36,246 nt of DNA. Source: Mariniblastus sp. (GTDB lineage Bacteria; Planctomycetota; Planctomycetia; Pirellulales; Pirellulaceae). Positions 17,404-26,102 of this stretch are shown piece by piece. Both the position numbers and the translations under genes were made by a program. The stretch is from contig WTFU01000123.1 of assembly GCA_011523945.1 (NCBI GenBank), positions 1 through 36,246 on the forward strand, in the 5' to 3' direction. The stretch's first letter is position 1, and each line of letters opens with the position of its first letter. The notes beneath the pieces are model-generated. The model was not told where the DNA came from and made no database searches. It saw nothing but the letters and a program-made list of their open reading frames with translations.

Positions 17404-18398
17404 AAGTAGCAGAGCTAATTAAACTTCGATCGCCGTATTGGGAGGAATTAGAGGACTTGTCGATTCAGATGGGAGGGGGGAGAGGTAAGGCTGACCCCGA
17501 TCGTGTTAGTCGGTTTGCAACGTTATACCGTGCTGCCTGTGCTGATTTGGCTTTGGCTGAATCGTATCAGCTACCACCTCAAACAGTAGAGTATTTGCAT
17601 CGGCTTGTAGGTAGAGCTCACAACCAGCTTTATCGCAGTCAGGGTTATCAATTCAATAGTTGGACGAAGCGTATTTTCACCGACACACCTCGTCTGATAT
17701 TTAATGACCTTTGTATCCAGATTGTGACAATCATCTTTTGGGGATTGTTTTTAATTGCAGCTTACTTGTCCTATAACACGACGGTTTGGCCCGGGTTTTC
17801 TGAAGCTGTTGTGGGCGTTGAGGGCCTCGATCAGTTGCGAGAAAGTTACGGACGATTCGGTGGTAACCGAGGTGTCGGTAGCAACACTTTCATGATGGGG
17901 TATTATATTCAAAACAACGCTACGATTGGCCTGCAGTGTTTTGTGATGATGCTCTTGGTAATTCCCGGGTTTGTTGTGCTTTCCTATAACGCGATCTACC
18001 TTGGGGCGGTCTTCGGGGTCATGTTTCGACCAGATTCCGGCGCGGCGAGCGAGAACTTTCAAAACTTCGTCACGGCGCACGGACCGTTTGAGTTGACGGC
18101 GATTATTCTTGCTGCTGGTGCTGGTTTGAAAATTGGGCTTAGTTGGATAATGTCCGACGGCCTTAATAGAAAAGACTCGCTTTTGAAAACCGCTCGCGAG
18201 TCACTACCAATCGTCATGTGTGCAGTAGTGCTTTTTGTCTTGGCAGCGATGATCGAAGGTTTTATCTCACCGCATGGCGATTTCCCTTGGTGGGGCAAGG
18301 GAACGGTTGCGGTTGGTTCTAGTTGTCTGTTGATGATTTATTTTGTGGTGTTGGGGTATCCTGCCGCTTGGCCGGGAGGTGAAGATGATGGATTTTAG
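17400..18398 (+). CDS. SpoIIM-like (stage II sporulation protein M family) membrane protein
   Basis: The 332-residue product starts with a soluble ~95-residue region typical of the family (SPYWEELEDLSIQMGGG, then RFATLYRAACADLALAES) and then has about five transmembrane segments, including IVTIIFWGLFLIAAYLSY. The AHGPFELTAIILAAGAGL segment is the characteristic family core. Despite the name, this version is not about sporulation; it travels with MoxR and DUF58 genes in many bacteria. Translation is probably coupled to the RDD gene through the ATGA overlap, and its end overlaps the next gene by 14 nt. Confidence 0.88.
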   Translation: MKVAELIKLRSPYWEELEDLSIQMGGGRGKADPDRVSRFATLYRAACADLALAESYQLPPQTVEYLHRLVGRAHNQLYRSQGYQFNSWTKRIFTDTPRLIFNDLCIQIVTIIFWGLFLIAAYLSYNTTVWPGFSEAVVGVEGLDQLRESYGRFGGNRGVGSNTFMMGYYIQNNATIGLQCFVMMLLVIPGFVVLSYNAIYLGAVFGVMFRPDSGAASENFQNFVTAHGPFELTAIILAAGAGLKIGLSWIMSDGLNRKDSLLKTARESLPIVMCAVVLFVLAAMIEGFISPHGDFPWWGKGTVAVGSSCLLMIYFVVLGYPAAWPGGEDDGF

Positions 18399-19284
18399 CA
18401 AGACGTTTATTTCTATTCGCACACGCACCGCTCTCCAAATTTACGATTTAGCCATTTTAGTCTGTGTTGAGTATTTCAAGCCATTGCTTGCGTTGTTAGC
18501 CATCGGAGCGTTCCCGTTTATTTTGGTGGACTGTTTACTGATTGGTTGGTTGGCAACTGATTATAAAGATTTTAGATATTTTTATTGGGTGATGTTTTTG
18601 TTGGTCGTGAGTCAGGCTCAATTCGCGACGGTATTCATGACCCATTATTTGGGACAGGCGATGTTCTTTGGTCGTCCAAAAATATCCACCACAGTGAAAG
18701 ATGTATTGCGGGCAGGGTTTTACTTTCACTGGCTGCATGGTGGGGTGCGGATGGTAGTACCCGTTTTGATTTGTTGTTTTTTTCTGTCTCGTTCGATGGC
18801 CTTGGGCGCGTTCGATCGATACCTTTATCTGTTTCTCTATCTGCCGGCCTTGGTGGCATGCGGTTTGAGTTTTCGCATGTTTCGACCGTTTGTTAGCGAA
18901 ATTTTGCTACTAGAGAAAACCCCACTTAAATCGAACAACGAAAATGTGGTTTGTTTCCATCGCCGTTCCAGGTCGCTTCATTACAGGCAAGGTGCCGTGG
19001 AGGGGATTTTCGGGCAGGGGTTTGCAAGTTTTCTGCTCGGCCTTTTTCTGGGATTGGGGGTTTATGCCGGACTCTTGCAGTTGGATAAAATCTTGAATAT
19101 TCAAGCGAATTCTGAGTGGAGCTATGCTGCTTGGTACTGGTTAGTCGCTCTTTGGTTGACTGTTGGTTTTTTGTGTGTCGCACGATTCTTGTTTTATATT
19201 GACACGCGCATTCGGCAGGAGGGCTGGGGCGTGGAATTAAGGATGCGATCGGAGAGTCAACGAATCAGTGAAATGGGGATCTAA
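18385..19284 (+). CDS. Unrecognised polytopic membrane protein of the MoxR cluster
   Basis: The 299-residue product has several hydrophobic helices (for example PLLALLAIGAFPFILVDCLL, FYWVMFLLVVSQ, YLVLFL-like stretches and WYWLVALWLTVGFLCVARFL) with charged loops. I assign no domain. ATG 18385 or the adjacent ATG 18388 is the likely start, because GGGAGGTGA ends at 18382. Position and overlap with the SpoIIM gene place it in the same transcript and presumably the same membrane complex. Confidence 0.8.
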   Translation: MMDFSKTFISIRTRTALQIYDLAILVCVEYFKPLLALLAIGAFPFILVDCLLIGWLATDYKDFRYFYWVMFLLVVSQAQFATVFMTHYLGQAMFFGRPKISTTVKDVLRAGFYFHWLHGGVRMVVPVLICCFFLSRSMALGAFDRYLYLFLYLPALVACGLSFRMFRPFVSEILLLEKTPLKSNNENVVCFHRRSRSLHYRQGAVEGIFGQGFASFLLGLFLGLGVYAGLLQLDKILNIQANSEWSYAAWYWLVALWLTVGFLCVARFLFYIDTRIRQEGWGVELRMRSESQRISEMGI

Positions 19285-19299
19285 GAGAAGAGCATTTGA

Positions 19300-20151
19300 A
19301 TGATAGACTTTTTGCAAATAATTGATCCTCGGCGGTTGCCCCTGACTTTCGCTTCGACGAAGCAGAGAGTTTGGTTTCTGGCGTTTTGCGTTGGGTTTTG
19401 TTGTGATTTGGGATTGGATGGTTCCTTGTGCGCGCAAGGCAATTCAAAATTATCACCTAGTGATGCACCCTGGTTGGATTCAATGTCAGGAGAGGTGTTA
19501 CCATTTGATTTTGCCAGCCGCGAATCGGCGAGATCCTTGTCTCGGGCCGAGATTCCAGATGCGAGAGTAGTACCCCCGGCTGCCCCGGCTGCACCTGCCC
19601 GCCCGTGGGGGAGCAGTTATTGGGACTGGGACTGGATTTCGGGAGGATTTAAGGTTGTTGGTTACGTTCTGCTGATTTTGGTAATTGGATTAGTGGCGTA
19701 CTTGGTCTACCGATATTACAACCGGTGGCGAAAAATGGATTCGGAAGAAAATTGGGATGAAAGCCTGGCAACGAGAACGGTCGAGCAGAGCATGCGGCAG
19801 TTATCATTTGACGTAGATTTTTCAAACGGAGATTTTTGCGACGAAGCGGAGAAGGCCTATCGGAGCGGTGATTTAAGAAACGCAATTATTTATCTCTTCA
19901 GTTATGTCTTAGTTTCTCTCGATCAGAAGGGGCATATTCGCTTACGGAAGGGAAAGACCAACCGTGAGTACTTACGAGAAATTCGAGGTCAACACGGCTT
20001 GGCAAATTTCTACCAGCGAGTGATGGTACCATTCGAAGAGACCTTCTTCGGCGATTATCAACTTGAGCAGGAGGAATTTGAAAATTGTTGGAGCCAGCTT
20101 GGTCAATTTCAGAAAGATGTCGTCCAAGCTCCACGGGTGTCGCATGGCTAA
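19300..20151 (+). CDS. DUF4129 domain-containing membrane protein
   Basis: The 283-residue product has a hydrophobic N-terminal stretch (VWFLAFCVGFCCDLGL, possibly a signal peptide), a Pro/Ala-rich periplasmic part, one transmembrane helix (VVGYVLLILVIGLVAYLVY, ~108-127) and a cytoplasmic C-terminal region. The latter (AYRSGDLRNAIIYLFSYVL, then LRKGKTNREYLREI) matches the DUF4129 pattern. The family is regularly found with MoxR, DUF58 and transglutaminase-like genes. The stop overlaps the next start by 8 nt. Confidence 0.85.
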   Translation: MIDFLQIIDPRRLPLTFASTKQRVWFLAFCVGFCCDLGLDGSLCAQGNSKLSPSDAPWLDSMSGEVLPFDFASRESARSLSRAEIPDARVVPPAAPAAPARPWGSSYWDWDWISGGFKVVGYVLLILVIGLVAYLVYRYYNRWRKMDSEENWDESLATRTVEQSMRQLSFDVDFSNGDFCDEAEKAYRSGDLRNAIIYLFSYVLVSLDQKGHIRLRKGKTNREYLREIRGQHGLANFYQRVMVPFEETFFGDYQLEQEEFENCWSQLGQFQKDVVQAPRVSHG

Positions 20152-21304
20152 GTTACCTAAAAATAAAACAATTCGGCTTAGTCGCGTAATTGTCTTGGTT
20201 ATTACACTGATATCTGCGTTGGGGTGCGAGCAACCGGAGACTCTCAATACTGAGTACGGAACGATTTTTGGAACACAAGGGGCTGACAGTTTAAACGGCA
20301 CCAAGTATTTTTCGGAGTTGTTCGAAGCGCAGGGCGCGACGGTCAAGCGGAGTACAGTTATCGACCCAAGACTTGACCAATATGACACACTGGTTTGGTT
20401 TCCCGACAGCGATGGTGTACCCTCGCCGAAGGCCGTGCGTAGCCTAAGTGAGTGGCTTGAAGGTGGTTACGGAAGGACCTTGATATTTGTTGCTGGAGGG
20501 ACCACCTCTACGGAGGATTACTTGAGGGCCGCTATAGAAAAAGTTCCTTCGGAGCAGAAGGAAGAGTATTTGCGCAGAATTTCGGAAGAAATGATTGGAA
20601 GCAATAGATACGATACACAGACGTTGTATATAGGCAATTTGACGGAGTGTGATTGGTATGAGTTGACGGAGAAGCGGTTAGGCCGGAAGAAGTCTGTTTC
20701 GGGTAAGTTGCTGGAAGATGGTAGGAACTTCCCGGAAATGGAACTTGATTTTTCTTATGAGATTCAGCCGCGAAAAGAATGGGATCCGGAGGTGCTCCTG
20801 GAAGCTGGTGATGAAGCATTTGTTTACAAGTTGAGTAATCCAGTCGTTCGCGATAATCAAAGTGAGTTGATTTTGGTGAGCCAGGGGGCCGTTTTACTGA
20901 ATTTCTCTTTAATTGATGAAGATAAACAGGCTTTGGCATCGGCGCTTGTAAGTCGTTGCGAAACCAGTCGGGGAGTATTGTTTTTAGAAAGTGGTTCCGA
21001 AGGCATTGAAGTCCGAGAGTCGGTCATTTCAAACCACAGCAATTGGAGTTGGATAGCCCAGCCTCCGTTGTGTTATGTCGTGCCACATGTGTTGTTTCTT
21101 GGGGTGTTGTTTTGCTTTGTTTACTTTCCAATTTTTGGAAGACCCAAGCGAGTCAAGCCGCGAAATATTTCGACTTTTAGAAATCATATTAACGCGACAG
21201 CAGAGTTGTTGTCGCGTAGTAATCAGCCAAACCGAGCCGTTAATGCGATTAGGAATTACCAGCGAGCGGTTTCAAATGAGGCCAATCGAAAAAAAGCTGA
21301 TTGA
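20144..21304 (+). CDS. DUF4350-like putative lipoprotein
   Basis: The 386-residue product from ATG 20144 begins with a basic patch and hydrophobic core ending in LISALGC, a lipobox-like site that would place Cys28 as the lipidated residue. The frame is open further upstream, but that part overlaps the DUF4129 gene and spoils the signal. The body (GTKYFSELFEAQGATVKRS, YDTLVWFPDSDG, LSEWLEGGYGRTLIFVAGG) fits DUF4350, which resembles a glutamine-amidotransferase-like fold. A transmembrane helix (VPHVLFLGVLFCFVYFPIFG) precedes a short cytoplasmic tail near the C-terminus. Confidence 0.82.
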   Translation: MAKLPKNKTIRLSRVIVLVITLISALGCEQPETLNTEYGTIFGTQGADSLNGTKYFSELFEAQGATVKRSTVIDPRLDQYDTLVWFPDSDGVPSPKAVRSLSEWLEGGYGRTLIFVAGGTTSTEDYLRAAIEKVPSEQKEEYLRRISEEMIGSNRYDTQTLYIGNLTECDWYELTEKRLGRKKSVSGKLLEDGRNFPEMELDFSYEIQPRKEWDPEVLLEAGDEAFVYKLSNPVVRDNQSELILVSQGAVLLNFSLIDEDKQALASALVSRCETSRGVLFLESGSEGIEVRESVISNHSNWSWIAQPPLCYVVPHVLFLGVLFCFVYFPIFGRPKRVKPRNISTFRNHINATAELLSRSNQPNRAVNAIRNYQRAVSNEANRKKAD

Positions 21305-21341
21305 CTGTGTTTGTAGACCGTGACTAATTAAAGAAATAATT

Positions 21342-22553
21342 ATGAGTACATCAAATGATCCGGATGCGTCGCTTGTCAAATTTCGGTGTGGCAAATGTGA
21401 TAAAATTCTGAAAGTTAAGGCGGAGTCTAGTGGCGGGAAAGCCAAATGTCCCAGTTGCGGCGAGATCGTCAGGGTTCCCGACGCTCAATCTTCCGACTCG
21501 GGAGGAGGCGGTGCTGTCGAGGTGATTGAAGCAGGGCAAGTCGTATCACCGCCAGATCCAATGGGCAAGGGAGTTTCTCTGAAGAGTGAAGAGGGAGGAA
21601 CTGCGGCTCAGGGTATTTATCGTCGAATTACCAACGAGATTGAGAAGGTTTTTGTCGGACAGGACGAGCTTGTGCAGGGAGCTTTAGTGGCCCTGTTTTC
21701 GAACGGCCACGTTTTGATTGAAAGTGTCCCAGGCCTGGGGAAAACACTATTTGTGCGAACCTTAGGGAAAGTACTGGGGTGCGATTTTGGTCGTATTCAG
21801 TTCACGGCTGATTTAATGCCCTCCGACATCACGGGCGCTCCGGTATTCAATATGAAGTCGCAGGAATTCGAATTTCGTCCCGGGCCAGTTTTTACTCAAC
21901 TCCTTTTAGCGGATGAAATTAATCGCTCACCGGCCAAAACGCACGCCGCATTATTGGAAATAATGCAAGAGCGGCGCGTGACAATCGATGGCAACACGTA
22001 TTCGTTGGAGTTGCCGTTCCTTGTAGTGGCGACACAGAATCCGATTGAGTCTGAGGGTACCTACAATTTGCCAGAAGCTCAGTTGGATCGTTTTATGTTT
22101 AAACTATCCGCTAAGTATCCAACCGAGGAACAAGAGGCCGAGATTCTCATTCGCCACGGTGGCCAGGAAGATCTGACTCGCCAGTTGGCTGAAAATATCA
22201 ATCAGGTAACGACTCCTGAAGAGATTTTAAGCTTGACCGCCGAAAGTGGTACTGTTCGGGTGGATGAATTATTGGTGGGTTACATAAACAAAATCGTTCG
22301 GTTGACGCGAACTTGGCCGCAGTTTTATTTAGGGGCTTCGCCGCGAGCGGGTATAAGTCTGATGCAGGGGGCACGGACACTCGCTATGTTTCATGGCCGT
22401 GACTATGCCGTGCCTGACGATGTGATTGAAATTGCATTGCCGGTCTTGCGCCACCGAGTTCAGCTAACCGCAGAGGCGGAAGTGGAAGGTCAAAGTGTTG
22501 ACCAGATACTAAGTGATTTGATTCGGACGATTGAGGTTCCCCGACTCAAATAG
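21342..22553 (+). CDS. MoxR-family AAA+ ATPase with N-terminal zinc ribbon
   Basis: The 403-residue protein starts with a zinc-ribbon-like module, FRCGKCDKILKV ... AKCPSCGEIVRVPD (four Cys in CxxC pairs, ~10-45), then a linker and a MoxR ATPase. Walker A is SVPGLGKTL, Walker B LLADEINRSPAKTHA, followed by QERRVTIDG, sensor-1 VATQNPIE and PEAQLDRFMFK. MoxR proteins are chaperone-like ATPases thought to mature or activate partner proteins, often vWA/DUF58 proteins such as the next gene. Zinc ribbons are not part of the standard MoxR layout. The gap to DUF58 is 40 nt. Confidence 0.93.
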   Translation: MSTSNDPDASLVKFRCGKCDKILKVKAESSGGKAKCPSCGEIVRVPDAQSSDSGGGGAVEVIEAGQVVSPPDPMGKGVSLKSEEGGTAAQGIYRRITNEIEKVFVGQDELVQGALVALFSNGHVLIESVPGLGKTLFVRTLGKVLGCDFGRIQFTADLMPSDITGAPVFNMKSQEFEFRPGPVFTQLLLADEINRSPAKTHAALLEIMQERRVTIDGNTYSLELPFLVVATQNPIESEGTYNLPEAQLDRFMFKLSAKYPTEEQEAEILIRHGGQEDLTRQLAENINQVTTPEEILSLTAESGTVRVDELLVGYINKIVRLTRTWPQFYLGASPRAGISLMQGARTLAMFHGRDYAVPDDVIEIALPVLRHRVQLTAEAEVEGQSVDQILSDLIRTIEVPRLK

Positions 22554-22593
22554 ATATTCTCCTGCTCAACGATCCAATCGTGTCCGTAGATAA

Positions 22594-24099
22594 GTGAAGC
22601 CTGTGTTAGCAACTCTTCAATTCGTGTGCGAATACCTGATTAACAGCCCAATCCTGCTGTTGTTAATCATGTCGTTCCCCTTGTGGCTACTAGCGCGAAA
22701 GTCGGGAGTATACCCTTCAAAGCGGCTGATGCTTTTGTTTTTAGTGCCTGCTGTAATGTCGTTCTTTCTGATCCCAATCACGGATGAAGGGGGGCGAATT
22801 GAAGCGAATTCGGTTGGCTTGTTTTTCTTTATGAATGGATCACTTCGCGAGATATTGCTTTTTGCAATTTTATTGATTGACGTGTCGCTCCTCGGAATTG
22901 CATTTTTTGATCTTATGAAGATGGTTCCCCCGTCTGCTTTTTCAGGTACTCGCAAAGTTCAAAGAATCGCATCTCAGGGCAAGCGGCAAAAAGTCGAGAT
23001 TGAAATCATTAACCACTCTCAACGGTCGTGTGTCGTTGCCATACGTGACGATCTGCCTGATTCTTTTGTTGCGGAGCCAGGGCGGTTTGATGCGGCCATT
23101 GCCGAACGTAGTCGACTTCAGTTTGATTATGAACTGACCGGACTGCGTCGAGGCCAAGTGGTTTTGGAATGTATTCATCTGCTGGTTGGCAGTCCGCTTA
23201 AATTATGGCAGGGGTATTACCGTTTGCCGAGCGAGTCAGTTGTAGATGTTTATCCTGATATGAAGCAAATTGCTGAGTATGATCTGCTGGCTCGAACGAA
23301 TCGTTTGAGCCTTATGGGGCTGCGACGCACCAGGAAGATTGGACAGGATAATGAATTTGAACGCTTGCGTGATTATACGCAGGATGACAACTACAAACAC
23401 ATCGACTGGCGGACGACGGCTCGGCGTAACAAGTTAACGGTTCGGGATTTCCAGGCGAATCAAAGCCAGAGAATTGTATTTATGGTCGATTGTGGCCGGA
23501 TGATGACAGGTACGGCCGGAGAAATTAGCCTACTGGATCATTCGCTCAATGCGATGCTTATGCTCAGCTACATTGCGTTGCGACAGGGTGATTCAGTTGG
23601 AATGTTGAGTTTTAGTGACCGAATTCATAATTTTACACCCGCGAAGAATGGCGTAAAACACATCAACCGCTTGTTGAATGCATCTTACGATCAGCAAGCC
23701 AGGTACGTTGAGTCGCGGTACGATGACGCCTTTCTATATTTGCGGTCGCATTGTTCGAAGCGATCATTAGTGATTTTGGTGACCAATGTGATTGACGAAA
23801 TCAACTCGCACCAGATAAACCAATATTTAACTGCTTTGACAGGTCGTCATTTGCCATTAGGAGTTTTTCTGCGTGACCGTGAGATTTTTTCAGCCGTGGA
23901 AGAATTCGAGTCGCGCGGTCGACCTGGAAAGAAACAAATTTACGAAGCTGCTGCCGCTGTAGACATTTTGAATTGGCGGAGACAAGTAATACGAGACCTT
24001 CGTCATCAGGGAACACTTGCCATGGACTTATTCCCAGAGGATCTCACTTCGGAATTGATTAACCAGTATTTGCAAATCAAAGCGAGGCACTTGCTGTGA
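22594..24099 (+). CDS. DUF58 domain protein with N-terminal membrane helices
   Basis: The 501-residue product starts at GTG 22594, with no strong ribosome-binding site. It has about three hydrophobic helices in the first 110 residues, a beta-rich extracytoplasmic part, then the DUF58 core (FERLRDYTQDDNYKHIDWRT, then ARRNKLTVRDF) leading into a von Willebrand A-like fold. The site where a metal-binding MIDAS (DxSxS) would sit reads DCGRMM, so the serines are missing. MoxR and DUF58 pairs are widely linked; this one is the last gene of the run and converges on the MnmE-like gene. Confidence 0.9.
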   Translation: MKPVLATLQFVCEYLINSPILLLLIMSFPLWLLARKSGVYPSKRLMLLFLVPAVMSFFLIPITDEGGRIEANSVGLFFFMNGSLREILLFAILLIDVSLLGIAFFDLMKMVPPSAFSGTRKVQRIASQGKRQKVEIEIINHSQRSCVVAIRDDLPDSFVAEPGRFDAAIAERSRLQFDYELTGLRRGQVVLECIHLLVGSPLKLWQGYYRLPSESVVDVYPDMKQIAEYDLLARTNRLSLMGLRRTRKIGQDNEFERLRDYTQDDNYKHIDWRTTARRNKLTVRDFQANQSQRIVFMVDCGRMMTGTAGEISLLDHSLNAMLMLSYIALRQGDSVGMLSFSDRIHNFTPAKNGVKHINRLLNASYDQQARYVESRYDDAFLYLRSHCSKRSLVILVTNVIDEINSHQINQYLTALTGRHLPLGVFLRDREIFSAVEEFESRGRPGKKQIYEAAAAVDILNWRRQVIRDLRHQGTLAMDLFPEDLTSELINQYLQIKARHLL

Positions 24100-24139
24100 G
24101 CTTCTTTTGGAAGGTTGGTTGATTCAGTCTGTTCGGCAA

Positions 24140-25285
24140 TCAGTTCAACCGATTTAAGAGATGTGCCAGTTTGGCGGCTGGCTCTGAATTGAGACAATCG
24201 AGAGTTTCTTTAAGTCTCTTATGTTGTTCTTCGGTGACCGGATAAGTCTGGGAATTATTGGGAGTTGCCGATACCAGCTGGGCTCCAATGGTTTCTATTA
24301 ACTCTCGAATTCCCACGTTGGTTTTTACAGAAGTTTTGACGGTAGCGATCAGATGGGTTGATTCGTCGTTAAACGGGTGGCTGGAAGGAAGTAGGTCGGT
24401 TTTATTCAGTACAATTAAATCGGGTTTGGTTTCAGCAATGAATTTCGCACTCTCAGGTTGCTGCGTCTCGCTTACGTCGAAAACACAAATCGTTAAATCT
24501 GCTTTTGAGATTTGCTCTTTTGCCTGCGCAATTCCTTGAACTTCAATTGGGTTGTCAGAGTCTCGTATCCCTGCGGTATCTTTCAGCGTGACCGGCCAGC
24601 CGTCGATAGCGAGTGCCTGTGAAACGACATCACGGGTAGTGCCGGGGATGTCGTGAACAATCGCCCGTTGAAAGCCCGCCATCGCATTCACAAGGCTGCT
24701 TTTGCCAACGTTGGGCTGACCGCAAAGGACTACGATTCGCGGGGTGGTAAGGTGTTTCCCGAAATCTGACCAGCTAAGCATCGACTGCAGCTGCGTAGCG
24801 GCGATTTCACGTTCATCGGCAGCAAGTAAGTCTCGGATTTGTTGAATTTGTTTGGGAAGTTGCGTCACTAACCTCAATAAGTAGCAGGCTGTTTTGGAGG
24901 TTTGAGCTTGAGTTAACGCCAATTGAGTGCTAACGCTCCAGAAATCTTGGAATTTGATCGCAAATTCAGTCGCAGAGACTTCCGTAAATCCTCTATCTGT
25001 GAGTGAGTGAATGACGGCTTGGCTGGCCGTTGCTCCGCCATGGCAGTGGATTTCAAAATGCTGTTCGCCGCGTTTGGAAACAACGAGGTCTTCCCCTGTG
25101 GATTTCCAGATTCCATAGGCGACGTCTTGATGTCTTCTCGAGGTGAACGGGGCACCATTGGGGGTCAGTAAACACTCGTCAATTGTGGCTCCAGCTAATT
25201 CACCGAATACGGAAACAACGGCAACAGCGCCGCGTCCGGTGGGCGTAATTTGGCTGCAAATGTTACAGGAAGTTGGGGAGTTCAA
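24140..25285 (-). CDS. MnmE/TrmE-like GTPase lacking the C-terminal catalytic motif
   Basis: The 381-residue protein resembles the tRNA-modifying GTPase MnmE: N-terminal TrmE-type domain (PTGRGAVAVVSVFG, then FEIHCHGG at 77-84), a short helical part, and a G domain with GQPNVGKSS (189-197), PGTTRD, DTAG (236-239) and NKTD (294-297). MnmE is normally ~450 residues and ends in a CxGK motif carrying the catalytic Cys. This protein ends in AHLLNRLN, and no CxGK is found in the continuing frame. It may have another role, perhaps RNA- or ribosome-linked. The start is TTG 25285 with no Shine-Dalgarno; no ATG is available. It lies 34 nt after coaX. Confidence 0.82.
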   Translation of the reverse strand: MNSPTSCNICSQITPTGRGAVAVVSVFGELAGATIDECLLTPNGAPFTSRRHQDVAYGIWKSTGEDLVVSKRGEQHFEIHCHGGATASQAVIHSLTDRGFTEVSATEFAIKFQDFWSVSTQLALTQAQTSKTACYLLRLVTQLPKQIQQIRDLLAADEREIAATQLQSMLSWSDFGKHLTTPRIVVLCGQPNVGKSSLVNAMAGFQRAIVHDIPGTTRDVVSQALAIDGWPVTLKDTAGIRDSDNPIEVQGIAQAKEQISKADLTICVFDVSETQQPESAKFIAETKPDLIVLNKTDLLPSSHPFNDESTHLIATVKTSVKTNVGIRELIETIGAQLVSATPNNSQTYPVTEEQHKRLKETLDCLNSEPAAKLAHLLNRLN

Positions 25286-25319
25286 TGGCGTTAGCGTATA
25301 TTGTGTAGAGGAATTAGGA

Positions 25320-26102
25320 TTATGTATTGTTCAGTTTTTTTCCGATTGCACGTGCACCTTGCAACACTAAATCGGGAATGTATCGCCAGTCTTGATGCAA
25401 TTGTTCGGAGAAATATTTGAGTCCGCCTCCAGTTGCAAAAGTAGCCGGGATCTCGGTAGAGATTTTTGCCATTTGTTTAACGATTTCTAGAATGGCATAT
25501 TTCTGTGAATGGTAAACTCCTTTTTGGATTGCGTCACTAGTTGACTTTCCAATTACCGAATCGAAGACTTGGCTGGAGGGTGAGTTACCCGAATTCAAAC
25601 CCAGGTCTGGCAAGGCATCGGTAAAAGCATTCAGGCGTTTGAAGTTAGATTCGGCTCCGGGAAAGATAACGCCTCCTTGGAAAATTCCTTGAGAATCTAC
25701 CCAGTCGATGGTCACCGCGGTCCCGGCGTCGACGATGATGACTGGTCCTTGAGCCTGATTCAATTGCCATGCCATCCAGGCTGAGATTAATCGATCCCTC
25801 CCCAGTAACTGTCGCGATTCGATATTAGAGGGAAGTGCAACATCAGTCTCTTCAATAAGATAGAAACGGTCGCCGGGGCGGTGTCGTTCGATCCAATCCA
25901 AGAGCTTTAACTCTTTTTTTTGGTGGACGCTTGAAATCGACCAGAAGAACGAGTCATTGTTCAACGGCAGTTGTTGAAGGTTTTGATTCAAGTCGGAGTT
26001 GCAGTTCAACGTCAATTGAGTCTGCCAGGTATCGGTCATGTCAGGGCTGTCGACCGCAATCTTGATCGAACTATTTCCGATATCAACTGCAATCAATCGC
26101 AT
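25320..26102 (-). CDS. coaX: Type III pantothenate kinase
   Basis: The first step of coenzyme A synthesis: phosphorylation of pantothenate by an ASKHA-fold enzyme. The 260-residue product has the three expected motifs: phosphate-1 AVDIGNSSIK (5-14), the GRDR segment in LLGRDRLISAW, and VDAGTAVTIDW. GGVIFPG and TGGGLKYF are also typical. The length is standard. ATG 26102 overlaps the end of obg by 10 nt, so the two are likely translated together. Confidence 0.94.
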   Translation of the reverse strand: MRLIAVDIGNSSIKIAVDSPDMTDTWQTQLTLNCNSDLNQNLQQLPLNNDSFFWSISSVHQKKELKLLDWIERHRPGDRFYLIEETDVALPSNIESRQLLGRDRLISAWMAWQLNQAQGPVIIVDAGTAVTIDWVDSQGIFQGGVIFPGAESNFKRLNAFTDALPDLGLNSGNSPSSQVFDSVIGKSTSDAIQKGVYHSQKYAILEIVKQMAKISTEIPATFATGGGLKYFSEQLHQDWRYIPDLVLQGARAIGKKLNNT

